Shown piece after piece: positions 1 through 8,450 of a stretch of DNA of 64,000 bases (position 1 is the stretch's first letter; each line of letters opens with the position of its first letter). Position numbers and translations under genes: made by a program. Source of the DNA: DASXAI01 sp963728985 (GTDB lineage: Bacteria; Actinomycetota; Acidimicrobiia; Acidimicrobiales; Ilumatobacteraceae); the NCBI GenBank assembly GCA_963728985.1, contig CAVSME010000005.1, positions 372,001 through 436,000 on the forward strand. The letters run 5' to 3'. The notes under the pieces were generated by a model. That model searched no databases. It was not told the origin of the DNA and saw nothing but the letters and a program-made list of their open reading frames with translations.

Positions 1-110
1 TCGCCCATCACCCCAAGTGGCACCTGAAGCTCCTCCCCGACGCCACTGTCGAGGTCACCACCCCGGACGGTCGCACGCTCACCAGCCGCCCCCCGCCACC
101 CGACCGCTGA
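1..110 (+). CDS. DUF222/HNH endonuclease family protein, C-terminal end only
   Basis: Partial gene entering from the left edge, read in frame from base 3 to a TGA at 108-110. The visible tail (AHHPKWHLKLLPDATVEVTT, then PDGRTLTSRPPPPDR) matches the C-terminal end of the DUF222/HNH protein near 60 kb in this window, which reads HHPQWHVKLLPDASVEVTT at the same place. That family (13E12-repeat-like in mycobacteria) carries a C-terminal HNH nuclease domain; here only the part after the HNH core is visible. Family assignment rests on this internal paralogy. Whether the full gene is intact cannot be seen. Confidence 0.75.
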   Translation, partial: AHHPKWHLKLLPDATVEVTTPDGRTLTSRPPPPDR

Positions 111-320
111 CGCTGTCAACGAGTCAAAACCGAGGCGTCGCTCGTCCGCGGTATCGCGGAGAGGAGCCGAACGTGAGTGTCTCGGATCCTCGTGATGAGC
201 TCCCTGGCGGATTGTGTCATAGTCCGTGAACCGGCACAGGCTGTGGGGAACCCCAGGGCCTCTCATGGCCGTCGGTGCTTGGAGTCAGGTTCATGGGTAT
301 TCGATCCTGAGGAGGCATCG

Positions 321-1511
321 GTGTACGTCCGGCGCTGGGGCTGCACTGGCGTGAAGCTGTACACCGTCGAATGGCGGGAGGGCTCACGGGGGTGGACACT
401 CAAGGATCCCGAGGCATTCCGGTTCCTGGAGCGGTGCCAGGAGCTCGGCGTGAAGAACATCCACGTCCACAAGGGCCCGACGATCTGGCCGCTCGACAAA
501 GACGGTCTTGGCGTCGAGGACGTCGATGTCGCCGCGACCACGTTCAGCGACCTGAACTTCGTCGTCGAGCACGTCGGGCTTCCCCGAATCGAGGACTTCT
601 GCTTCATCGCCGTCCAAGAGCCAAACGTCTACGCCGGCCTCTCCGTCGTCATCGGCGGCCTCATGCACGCCCGGCCCACGTTGTTCGCCAAGGTGATGGG
701 CGAGCTGTTGTTCCTCCTGGGAGAGGACCGACTGATCTTCGGCAGCGACTACGCCATCTGGGAGCCGCGCTGGCAGATCGAGGGATTTGTCGACTGGGAC
801 TATCCGAGCGATGAGTTCTCCGACTACCCGCGCGTCAATGCCGTGACGAAGAAGAAGATCCTCGGGTTGAACGCCGCCCGGCTCTACGACCTCGACTGCG
901 ATGTGGGACCGCATGGGGCCGTGACGGTCCGGCTCCGAATGCCCACCTATTTCTGCCCGCCGAACTTCGTGTTCATGATGGTGGCAGACGCCCGCGACGC
1001 GATCGGCGGCCTCCCCGGTGTCACGAGCGTCGACGTGGGCGTGGAGGACCACTTCGCCGCGGAGGACATCAACGGCGGCGTCGCCGCCCGAAGGACCTTC
1101 GTCGCCACCTTCGGTGACCTGGCGGAGTCCGAGCTCGATGGGCTCCGCGTTGACTTCCTGCGCAAGGCGGTGCTTGCGGCCACGGATCGAGTCTGCCAAC
1201 CGCTCCTCGCGATGGGTTACGCGACGGCGCAGTTGGCGCGATTGACTCTGGCGGACCCACCCGCCGACGCCAACCTCCAACGCCTTCGCGACCGACGGGG
1301 CCAGCTGGGTCTGCCCGTCGACGATCGGGCACCCCTGCTGATCGATCCCGCCACCGGCGCGCGTGTAGCCGACGACGACGTGGCGATGCACCTGCGCCGA
1401 GCGAGCCTCACCCGCATGAGCATGGAGACCAACGGCGAGATGTGCCGCAGCCTCCTCGACCGGCGCTACGGCGAGACACGCGTCGACATCAGGCCCCTCA
1501 GGGCCGGCTAG
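321..1511 (+). CDS. 5'-truncated amidohydrolase fused to MIP18/DUF59-like domain (probable remnant)
   Basis: The first ~200 residues match the C-terminal two thirds of amidohydrolase-2 TIM-barrel proteins found in propane-monooxygenase-type clusters (GVKLYTVEW, ELGVKNIHVHKGPT, FGSDYAIWEPRW, KKILGLNAARLYD). The rest resembles the separate iron-sulfur assembly (MIP18/DUF59-like) protein of the same clusters (RLRMPTYFCPPNF, GVTSVDVGVEDHF). The N-terminal barrel with the metal-binding HxH is absent, and the start of the second domain is also missing at the junction. It therefore looks like two neighbouring genes fused by deletion and truncated 5'. The frame is open from 177, but recognisable homology begins about 300. 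GTG 321 is chosen because GAGGAGG lies at 309-315. Amidohydrolase activity is unlikely. Its stop overlaps the convergent SDR stop (CTAG). Confidence 0.6.
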   Translation: MYVRRWGCTGVKLYTVEWREGSRGWTLKDPEAFRFLERCQELGVKNIHVHKGPTIWPLDKDGLGVEDVDVAATTFSDLNFVVEHVGLPRIEDFCFIAVQEPNVYAGLSVVIGGLMHARPTLFAKVMGELLFLLGEDRLIFGSDYAIWEPRWQIEGFVDWDYPSDEFSDYPRVNAVTKKKILGLNAARLYDLDCDVGPHGAVTVRLRMPTYFCPPNFVFMMVADARDAIGGLPGVTSVDVGVEDHFAAEDINGGVAARRTFVATFGDLAESELDGLRVDFLRKAVLAATDRVCQPLLAMGYATAQLARLTLADPPADANLQRLRDRRGQLGLPVDDRAPLLIDPATGARVADDDVAMHLRRASLTRMSMETNGEMCRSLLDRRYGETRVDIRPLRAG

Positions 1512-2272
1512 TCCTCGGGCACGGCGCGGAAGGCGATGAGACCGCCGCCGTCGAGGACGAGGGTCTGGCCGGTCATCCAGGTGGCGCCGGCGGTGAGGTA
1601 GAGCGCGGCCTCGCCGACGTCCTCGGGCTCACCCAGGCGCTGGAGCGGGTACGTCTTGGCCGTGCGTTCGCCGCGATCACCCTCCCAGAGGATGCGGGCG
1701 AAGTCGGTGCGGATCACCGCCGGGGCGAGGGCGTTCACCCGCACGTTGGGGGCCAGCTCGGCGGCCAGCTGCTTGGTCATGTGGATGAGGCCGGCCTTGA
1801 GGACCGCGTAGAGACCGAGGTCAGGCGACGTCGAGAACCCGCCGACGGAGGCGATGTTCACGATGCTGCACCCCGGGTGGTCCTTCATCCACGCCTGCCA
1901 CGCGATCTGCGACCACGCCAGCGGGCCCCGCAGGTTCACCTCGACGGTCTTGTCCCACGCCGACAGCGGTGCCTCGATGAGGGGTCCGGCGTAGGGGTTC
2001 GTGGCGGCGTTGTTCACGAGGATGTCGCAACGGCCGTAGCGCTCCATGGCGGTGGCCACCACCCGCTCGCCGTCTTCCGGGCGACCGGTGTGGCCGGCGA
2101 TCCACGAGACGTTCGGGCCGAGCTCGGCGGCGGCGGCCTCGAGCACGTCCGGCTTCCGGGCCGTGATGAGCACGTGGGCGCCGGCATCGGCGAACGCCTT
2201 GGCGATGCCCTTGCCGATTCCCTTCGAGCCACCCGTGACGATGGCCGCCTTGCCGTCCAACCGGAGTTCCAT
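1508..2272 (-). CDS. SDR family oxidoreductase
   Basis: 254-residue short-chain dehydrogenase/reductase, cytosolic, NAD(P)-dependent. The Rossmann glycine motif TGGSKGIGKG is near the N-terminus, NNAATNP marks the NNAG-like position, and the catalytic Ser (NIASVGG) and YAVLK (YxxxK) are in order. The C-terminal TGQTLVLDGGG is typical of FabG-like classical SDRs, and the length is usual. ATG at 2272 is chosen because it starts directly at MELRLDGKAAIVTGG. It lies 26 bp after the alpha/beta hydrolase gene on the same strand, so the two are probably cotranscribed. The substrate is not predictable. Confidence 0.9.
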   Translation of the reverse strand: MELRLDGKAAIVTGGSKGIGKGIAKAFADAGAHVLITARKPDVLEAAAAELGPNVSWIAGHTGRPEDGERVVATAMERYGRCDILVNNAATNPYAGPLIEAPLSAWDKTVEVNLRGPLAWSQIAWQAWMKDHPGCSIVNIASVGGFSTSPDLGLYAVLKAGLIHMTKQLAAELAPNVRVNALAPAVIRTDFARILWEGDRGERTAKTYPLQRLGEPEDVGEAALYLTAGATWMTGQTLVLDGGGLIAFRAVPED

Positions 2273-2298
2273 CCCGGCGACGGTACCCAAGCCGAGCG

Positions 2299-3198
2299 CT
2301 ACGAGCCCACGGCGACGGCGCCCGCCTTCGCTCTTGCTGCGTTGAGGCTGATCTCCTCGACGATCTCGCCCCAGCGGCGCCGGGGGAGGTCGTGGCCCAT
2401 GTCCGGGTACATGATCAGGCGAGCGCCGGGTACCGCGTGGGCCGTGGTGATGCCACCCGACGGGCGCACGAGCACATCGGCGAGTCCGTGGATCACCAGG
2501 GTGGTCGCCGTGACCGCACCGAGGGCTTCGGTCCGGTCGGCGCTGGCGGCGATGGCCATCATCTGGCGGCCCGTGCCATCGGGTTCGTAGCTGCGGGCGA
2601 AGGCCGCCGTGGCCGCCTCGGTCACCGCCTCCTCGTCGAAGTCGGTACCGCCGATCAGGCGGCCCAGCTCGACGGCGATCGGCACGGCGTCGTCGGCGCT
2701 GCGGCGCGTGAACTTCGGCAGCTTGCGCAGGAGCTTGGGGCTGACGCGGCCGTGACGGCGGTCTCCCGTGTTCGACATGATCGACGTCAGGCTGGCGACC
2801 CGTTGCGGGTGGCGGATGACCAGCGCCTGGCTGATCATGCCGCCCATTGACGCCCCCACCACGTGGGCTCGTTCGATCCCGAGGTGGTCGAGGAGGCCGG
2901 CGGCGTCGTCGGCCATGTCGTCGAGGGTGTAGGCCGCCTTGGCGAAGCGGGACCACATGACGCTGAGCATCATCTGGCGCCTCGTCGGCGCCGGCGCGTC
3001 GATCTTGGTGGACAGGCCGGCGTCGCGGTTGTCGAAGCGGATCACGCGGAAGCCCTGGGCCACCAGCAGGTCCACGAAATCGAGAGGCCAGGCGATCAGC
3101 TGGCCACCGAGACCCATGACAAGGAGCAGCGGGTCGCCATCGGCCGCTCCATGCACCTCGTACTCCACGGTGATGCCATTGACGGGCGCCGCTGTCAT
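2299..3198 (-). CDS. Alpha/beta hydrolase
   Basis: 299-residue alpha/beta-fold hydrolase. The oxyanion-hole region is LLLVMGLGGQL, the nucleophile elbow is GASMGG (Ser), an acid is plausible in the HGLADVLV segment, and the catalytic His is in PDMGHDLP. FDNRDAGLST is a signature of the family often annotated as lipase/epoxide-hydrolase-like or TAP-like hydrolases in actinobacteria. No signal peptide, so cytosolic. It is followed 26 bp later by the SDR gene on the same strand. Substrate unknown. Confidence 0.88.
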   Translation of the reverse strand: MTAAPVNGITVEYEVHGAADGDPLLLVMGLGGQLIAWPLDFVDLLVAQGFRVIRFDNRDAGLSTKIDAPAPTRRQMMLSVMWSRFAKAAYTLDDMADDAAGLLDHLGIERAHVVGASMGGMISQALVIRHPQRVASLTSIMSNTGDRRHGRVSPKLLRKLPKFTRRSADDAVPIAVELGRLIGGTDFDEEAVTEAATAAFARSYEPDGTGRQMMAIAASADRTEALGAVTATTLVIHGLADVLVRPSGGITTAHAVPGARLIMYPDMGHDLPRRRWGEIVEEISLNAARAKAGAVAVGS

Positions 3199-3223
3199 CG
3201 AGCGAGCCTATGTCCGCTCCCGG

Positions 3224-4085
3224 TCACCCGGCGACGGCGTCTCGGTACTGCCGGATGCGATCGAGGTGGCCGTCCACATCGGTCTCGCCGGCGGCGTGTG
3301 TGGCCACCGCGAGGTGGGTCGCTCCCGCATCACGCCACTTGTCGGCGTGGGCGCGCCAGCGCTCCGGCGTCCCGCCGACGAACTGGGCCTGAGCCTGGAT
3401 GCCGTACCCGTCCATCGACAGACCCGCCGCCTCGCGGTGCCCGCGGATGGTCTCGATGAGGGCCTTGGACTTGTCCGGGCTGCCGACCGGCATGAACCCG
3501 TCGCCGAGGAGGGCCGAGCGCTCGAGCACGACCGGGGCGCTGCCGCCGAACCAGATCGGCACCGGCTGCGAGGGCCGTGGGTTGATGCTGGCGGCGTCGA
3601 CGGTGTGGTACACGCCCTTGTAGTTGACGACGTCCTCGGTCCAGAGGCGGCGCATCACCTCGACCTGCTCGACCTGGCGGCGGCCGCGGTTGTGGAAGTT
3701 CTCGTTCAGCGCTTCGTACTCGACCTTGTTCCAGCCGGTGCCGATGCCGAGCCGGAGCCGGTTGCCGGAGACGATGGCCACTTCGGCGGCCTGCTTGGCG
3801 ACGAGGACGGCCTGGCGCTGCGGCAGGATCATCACCGTGGACGCGAAGTCCAGGTTGCGAGTGAGGGCGGCGGCGAACGCGAAGAACGTGAGTGGCTCGT
3901 GGAAGGCGACGTCCTTGTCGTACACGCCGTTGAAGCCGCCCGGCCGGTTCGGGTCAGCGCCGAGCACGTGGTCGTAGGCGAGGAGGTGGGTCATGCCGAG
4001 GTCTTCGACACCCTCGACGTACGCGCGGCAGCGCGCCGGGGTCCGTGCCGATCTCGTTGTGGGGGAGGACTGCGCCGATCTGCAT
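3224..4085 (-). pseudogene. LLM-class F420-dependent oxidoreductase, single-base frameshift
   Basis: Luciferase-like (TIM-barrel) flavin/F420 oxidoreductase. The main frame (3224-3994) reads MTHLLAYDHVLGADPN through GNRLRLGIGTGWNKVEYEAL and PVPIWFGG. The expected N-terminus, MQIGAVLPHNEIGTDPGA, lies in another frame from ATG 4085. Removing one base around 4025-4034 restores a continuous GA-L-RAYVEGVEDLGMTHLL. Either it is an inactivated gene or there is a sequence error in a GC-rich run. If translation began at 3994 the protein would lack its first beta strand. It sits 5 bp after the SRPBCC gene, in the same leftward run. Confidence 0.8.
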
Positions 4086-4090
4086 CGCCG

Positions 4091-4504
4091 TCAGCTCGCG
4101 AAGTGCCGCTGGAGGCCGGCGATGCCGCCGTCGTACACACCACGGACGGCCTTGATGGCGTCGTCCTCGCTCGCGCCCTCGGGCTCGAAGTCGCTGAACC
4201 ACGTCAGCGTGGAGCTGGCATCGCCCGACGACGCCAGCTCCATCGTGGCGCGGTAGTCGCGCACGGGCAGCGGACCTGGTTGCAGGATCACATAGGTGAT
4301 GCGCTTCGCGTCGTGGTCGAGCTCGTCCAGGCGCTCGACGACGGCCCTGGAACCGAACTTGATCGTCCGCAGCTGGCCGATGCCGTCGCCTTCGAGCTCG
4401 GCCGCGCCGCCGAGCGCCGTGACCAGGCCGCCGAAGTCGCCCACGACGGCCCACACCGCATCGGCGGAGGCGCCGATCTCTCCCTGCACCTGCACGTGTG
4501 TCAT
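4091..4504 (-). CDS. SRPBCC family protein
   Basis: 137-residue START/Bet v1-like (polyketide cyclase/dehydrase) protein. The N-terminal pattern MTHVQVQGEIGASADAVW-AVVGDFGG is the classic first strand and helix of SRPBCC proteins, followed by KRITYVIL and TWFSDFEP strands and a long C-terminal helix with KAVRGVYDGGIAGL. Members bind hydrophobic ligands; the particular ligand cannot be predicted. Starts at ATG 4504. It precedes the frameshifted LLM oxidoreductase by 5 bp, so it may serve the same small-molecule pathway (inference). Confidence 0.85.
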   Translation of the reverse strand: MTHVQVQGEIGASADAVWAVVGDFGGLVTALGGAAELEGDGIGQLRTIKFGSRAVVERLDELDHDAKRITYVILQPGPLPVRDYRATMELASSGDASSTLTWFSDFEPEGASEDDAIKAVRGVYDGGIAGLQRHFAS

Positions 4505-4541
4505 GGGCGGAGGGTAGGTGGGCCCCTCCGCCCGGTTCCAG

Positions 4542-5369
4542 TTAGCGCGTCGTGGCCACGACCTGGAGGTAGGCCCCGGGGATGACGAGATGGCTGGTCG
4601 AGGTGTTCAGCTCGCTGAGGAGCTGGCGGAGGTCGGCGGCGAACGCCTCGCGGCCGGTGTCGTCGAGCGCCTCGAAGGCGGTGAGCACCGGGCCGTAGTA
4701 CGTGCGGAAGACCTCGATGAAGTGGTCGACCGACCGGTAGCGGAACACGAAGTTGCGGCGCTCGACCGACAGGTCGGAGATGCCGTCGCCGAAGAGCTCG
4801 CGCAGGTGGCTCTCGGTGCCCCACAACGCCGGTGACGCCACGCCGGCGGGCGGCGGCCGGTGACGTCCGACGGTCTGGAAGAGGCGCCCGATGAAGCCGT
4901 CCGGCGTCCAGTTGGCGAGGGCGATCGTGCCGCCCGGGCGGCACACCCGCACCAGCTCGGCGGCAGCGCGGGCCTGGTCGGGGGTGAACATCACGCCGAA
5001 CGTCGACGTCACGGCGTCGAAGGACGCGGGCTCGTACGGCAGCGCCTCGGCGTCACCTTCGGTGAACGTGATGGCGAACCCGTCGGCGGCGGCCCGAAGC
5101 TCGGCGCGAGCGAGGAGGTCGGGCACGTAGTCGACACCGGTGACGTCGCAGAATCGGCGGGCGGCGGCGATCGCCGTGCCGCCGTTGCCGGTGGCCACAT
5201 CGAGCACCCGCTGCCCGGGTCCGAGCCCCGCGGCCTCGCAGAGCTCCTCACTCACGATCTGGAGGGTCGCGCCCACGACCGAGTAGTCGCCCGTCGACCA
5301 GGTTCGCTGCTGGCGGGCCTTCACGGCGGCGAGGTCGGGGGTGGTTTGCACGTCTGTCATCTGGGTCAT
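4542..5369 (-). CDS. Class I SAM-dependent methyltransferase
   Basis: 275-residue methyltransferase. SAM motif I is VLDVATGNGGTA, motif II is TEGDAEALPYEPASFDAV and motif III is RVCRPGGTIALANWTP, an arrangement typical of UbiE/COQ5-like (Methyltransf_11) enzymes. ATG 5369 (MTQMTDVQTT) is preferred to the upstream open frame because AGGTGG precedes it. The substrate is unknown. It is divergent from the large BTAD regulator, whose start lies 107 bp away, so the shared intergenic region could carry a control site (inference). Confidence 0.9.
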   Translation of the reverse strand: MTQMTDVQTTPDLAAVKARQQRTWSTGDYSVVGATLQIVSEELCEAAGLGPGQRVLDVATGNGGTAIAAARRFCDVTGVDYVPDLLARAELRAAADGFAITFTEGDAEALPYEPASFDAVTSTFGVMFTPDQARAAAELVRVCRPGGTIALANWTPDGFIGRLFQTVGRHRPPPAGVASPALWGTESHLRELFGDGISDLSVERRNFVFRYRSVDHFIEVFRTYYGPVLTAFEALDDTGREAFAADLRQLLSELNTSTSHLVIPGAYLQVVATTR

Positions 5370-5476
5370 GCGCCCACCTTGCGCTCGTCGCCTTGCAACC
5401 AGCGGGCACGCGCCTTGCAGGCGGGTGGCGCGTCGGCGGCGACGGGTACATGCCAAGATGACGCCCGGAGGGTTCT

Positions 5477-8443
5477 GTGGCCGCAACCGACGACCGGGTC
5501 GCCGCGCTGTGCGTCCTGGGCTCCATCTCGGTCTTCGACGCCGACCAGCAGCCCGTGGCGATCGGCGGGGAGAAGCCTCGGCGGCTACTGGCGATGCTGA
5601 TCGTCCACCGCAACACGGTGGTCAGCGCCGATCGTCTCGTCGATGCGATCTGGGGCGCCGAGGTGCCGGACACAGCGGCGGCCACCCTGCAGTCCTACGT
5701 GTCGCGCCTGCGCCGGCGGCTGCCCCCGCCCGTGCGCGTCATCAGCGAGGCGCCCGGCTACCGCCTGGTGGCGGACCCGGGGACGACCGACATCGACCGC
5801 TTCGAGGCCGCCCTGCACGGCGCGCTGGGCCAGCTCGGTTCGTCGCCGGCCGCTGCGCTCGCCGGCCTCGACCGCTCGTTGGCGGCGTGGCGGGGCGATG
5901 CGTTCGCCGAGTTCGCCGACGAGTGGTGGGCCCTGGCCGAGGTGACCCGGCTCACGGAGCTGCGCCTCCACGCCCGCGAGGCACGCCTCGATGCCCTGCT
6001 GGCCATGGGCCTGGACGAGCGGGCGGCGAGCGAGGCGGAAGCGCTGACCGCCGATCATCCGTGGCGTGAGCGCCCGTGGCGCATCCTGGTCATCGCGCTG
6101 CACCGGGCCGGCCGCCAGGGGGAGGCGTTGCGACGGGCGAGCGAGTACCGCACTCGCCTGGGCGAGGAGTTGGGGCTCGACCCGTCGGCCGAGTTCGTCG
6201 CCCTCGAGCGGGACGTGGCGACCGACGCCGCCACGCCCGCAGCCGCGCCGGAACCGGTGACCGTGGACGACGAGGGCAGCCGCCTCATCGGGCGCGACGA
6301 CGACGAGGTCAACGTGGTGGAGCTGTGCCAGCGCCGGAGGCTGGTCACGCTGCTCGGACCGGGCGGGATCGGCAAGACGCAGCTGGCGCGGCGGGTGGCG
6401 GGCGCCTACCACCGCCGCACCGGCGTGCGCAGCGAGCTCGTGGAGCTGGCGCGCGTCCGCCACGAGGACAGCGTGATCGCCGCGGTGGCCACGCAGCTCG
6501 ACGTGCAGACGCAGCAGGGCCGGTCGGTGCCGGAGTCGGTGCTCGATCTCCTCGGCCGCCGCCCGCTGTTGCTCGTGCTCGACAACTGCGAGCACGTGCT
6601 CGACACGATCGCCGGTTTCGTCGAACGGCTGCTGCGCGAGTGCCCGCAGGTCCGCATCCTGGCCACCAGCCGGGAGCCGCTCGCCCTCCCGGCCGAGACC
6701 GTCTACAAGGTGCCGGCCTTGCCCACCGAGGTCGCCGGCGAGGATCCGCGCCGGTCGCCGGCGGTCGAGCTGTTCCTCCGGCGCGCTGGCGACGCCAATC
6801 CCGACTTCGCCGCCGACGACGACGAGGTCGCCGCCGTGGCCGAGGTGTGCCGGCGCCTCGACGGCATCCCCCTCGCCATCGAGCTGGCCGCCGCTCGCAC
6901 GCGGTCGCTGTCGCCGGCCGAGATGGCGGGTCGGCTCGGAGATCGGTTCGGGCTCTTCGCCGGGTCCAGCCGGGTGAGCGACCAACGGCACCGGTCGCTG
7001 AAGGAGCTGGTCGATTGGTCCTACGACCTCCTCGACCCCGCCGCACAGCAGCTGTTCCGGCGGCTCTCGACGTTCGCCGGCTCCTTCGACCTCGATGCCG
7101 TCGAGCGCGTCTGCGGCTTTCCCCCCGTCCCTGCGGGCAGCGTGGCCACCGTCCTGGCGTCGCTCGTCGACAAGTCGATGGTGCAGGCCTTCACCGGGCC
7201 CCGCACCACGTACCGCCTGCTGGAGACGCTCCGCGAATACGGCAGCACCCTGGCGGCGGCCGAAGGACAGGAGCTGGGGCGGCGGCATCGAGCGTGGATC
7301 ACGGAGATCTGCGAGCAGGGGGCGGCCGGCCTGCACGGTCCCGACGAGGGCCCCTGGCTCGAGGTGTTCGACGCCGTGTTCGACGACATCCGCCTCGCCG
7401 TGCGGAGCGCGTCCCGGGCGCTCGACATCGGCGGGGCGCTGCGCATCGTCGTGCTGGCGCGCGAGTACGCCTTTCGCCGGCTCCGGTACGAGCTGATCGG
7501 CTGGACCGAGTCGGTGCTGGGCCTGCCCGGTGCCGACGAGCAACCGCTGGCGGCGGCGGCGTGGGGCATCGTGGCGTACGGCCGGTTCGTGCGCGGTGAG
7601 ATCGACGCCGCCATCGAGCTGGGGGAGCGATCGATCGAGCTGGCCGGCCGGGCGGGCACCGACACCCTCGGCGTGGCCGAGCGGGCCGTGGGCAACGCCT
7701 GGGTCTTCCGAGGCCGTGCCGATCGCGCGACGGCAGCGTTCGAGCAGCTGGTGGACGGCGCGCTCGCCTCCGGCGACGACGCGCGCATCGCCCATGCCTG
7801 CTACATGCGCTCGCTGTCACAGACCAGCACCGGCGGTTCCAGCGCGGGGATGGAGTTCGCCGACCGGGCCGCGGCCGCCGCCGCCCGCTGCGCCAACCCG
7901 ACGGCCCGAGCCCAGGCGGCGTACGCCGCCGGTCTCTGGCTGGCGTCCACCGAGCCCGACCGGGCGCTCGACGAGCTGTGGCGCAGCGAGAGCCTGGCGC
8001 GCGAGGTCGGCAACACCTGGTTCGAGCTGTTCGCCCGCACGGAGACGCTCTGGTTGCGCGCGTTCGCCGGGGAGCCGCTCGCCGCCCTGCACGGCTTCGC
8101 CGACGTGATCGCAGCGTGGCACCGAGCCGGCGACTGGGCCAACCAGTGGCTCTCACTCCGTCACGTGCTCGGCATCTGCCATCTGCTGGGCGCCGACGAG
8201 CTGGCGGTGATCATCCACGGCGCGCTGGCGCGAGCCAACGCCGTGCGCGCCTTCCCGTTCGAGCCAGCGGCCGCCGCCCGCCTGGCCAACGTGCTCGACG
8301 AGCTGCGCACCCGCCTGGGCGATCACCGGTTCCTGGTGGCCGAGCAGGTCGGCCGCACGGCGGCCACGTCGGTCGTGATCGAGCTCATCGTGGCTCAGCT
8401 CCACTCGGTGGTCGATGCTGGAGCCGCGGAGCGGAGCCGCTGA
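5477..8443 (+). CDS. BTAD/AfsR-SARP-type transcriptional regulator with NB-ARC ATPase domain
   Basis: 988 residues. An N-terminal OmpR-like winged helix (about 10-95, with TLQSYVSRLRRRLP) is followed by a bacterial transcriptional activation domain (about 100-250, ending GEELGLDPSAEF). An NB-ARC/AAA-like ATPase comes next, with P-loop GPGGIGKT at 294-301, Walker B LLLVLDNCEH near 366 and the GIPLAIELAAAR motif. The remainder is an alpha-helical TPR-like region. This is the AfsR-like layout of STAND regulators that activate neighbouring or secondary-metabolism genes on ligand sensing. The start is GTG 5477. It faces away from the methyltransferase gene; target genes are unknown. Confidence 0.9.
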   Translation: MAATDDRVAALCVLGSISVFDADQQPVAIGGEKPRRLLAMLIVHRNTVVSADRLVDAIWGAEVPDTAAATLQSYVSRLRRRLPPPVRVISEAPGYRLVADPGTTDIDRFEAALHGALGQLGSSPAAALAGLDRSLAAWRGDAFAEFADEWWALAEVTRLTELRLHAREARLDALLAMGLDERAASEAEALTADHPWRERPWRILVIALHRAGRQGEALRRASEYRTRLGEELGLDPSAEFVALERDVATDAATPAAAPEPVTVDDEGSRLIGRDDDEVNVVELCQRRRLVTLLGPGGIGKTQLARRVAGAYHRRTGVRSELVELARVRHEDSVIAAVATQLDVQTQQGRSVPESVLDLLGRRPLLLVLDNCEHVLDTIAGFVERLLRECPQVRILATSREPLALPAETVYKVPALPTEVAGEDPRRSPAVELFLRRAGDANPDFAADDDEVAAVAEVCRRLDGIPLAIELAAARTRSLSPAEMAGRLGDRFGLFAGSSRVSDQRHRSLKELVDWSYDLLDPAAQQLFRRLSTFAGSFDLDAVERVCGFPPVPAGSVATVLASLVDKSMVQAFTGPRTTYRLLETLREYGSTLAAAEGQELGRRHRAWITEICEQGAAGLHGPDEGPWLEVFDAVFDDIRLAVRSASRALDIGGALRIVVLAREYAFRRLRYELIGWTESVLGLPGADEQPLAAAAWGIVAYGRFVRGEIDAAIELGERSIELAGRAGTDTLGVAERAVGNAWVFRGRADRATAAFEQLVDGALASGDDARIAHACYMRSLSQTSTGGSSAGMEFADRAAAAAARCANPTARAQAAYAAGLWLASTEPDRALDELWRSESLAREVGNTWFELFARTETLWLRAFAGEPLAALHGFADVIAAWHRAGDWANQWLSLRHVLGICHLLGADELAVIIHGALARANAVRAFPFEPAAAARLANVLDELRTRLGDHRFLVAEQVGRTAATSVVIELIVAQLHSVVDAGAAERSR

Positions 8444-8450
8444 CCTTGAC

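Noticed and set aside
5585..7795. A 736-codon minus-strand frame opposite the BTAD/NB-ARC regulator
   Set aside because: Antisense shadow; the plus-strand gene has P-loop, Walker B and BTAD motifs in register.
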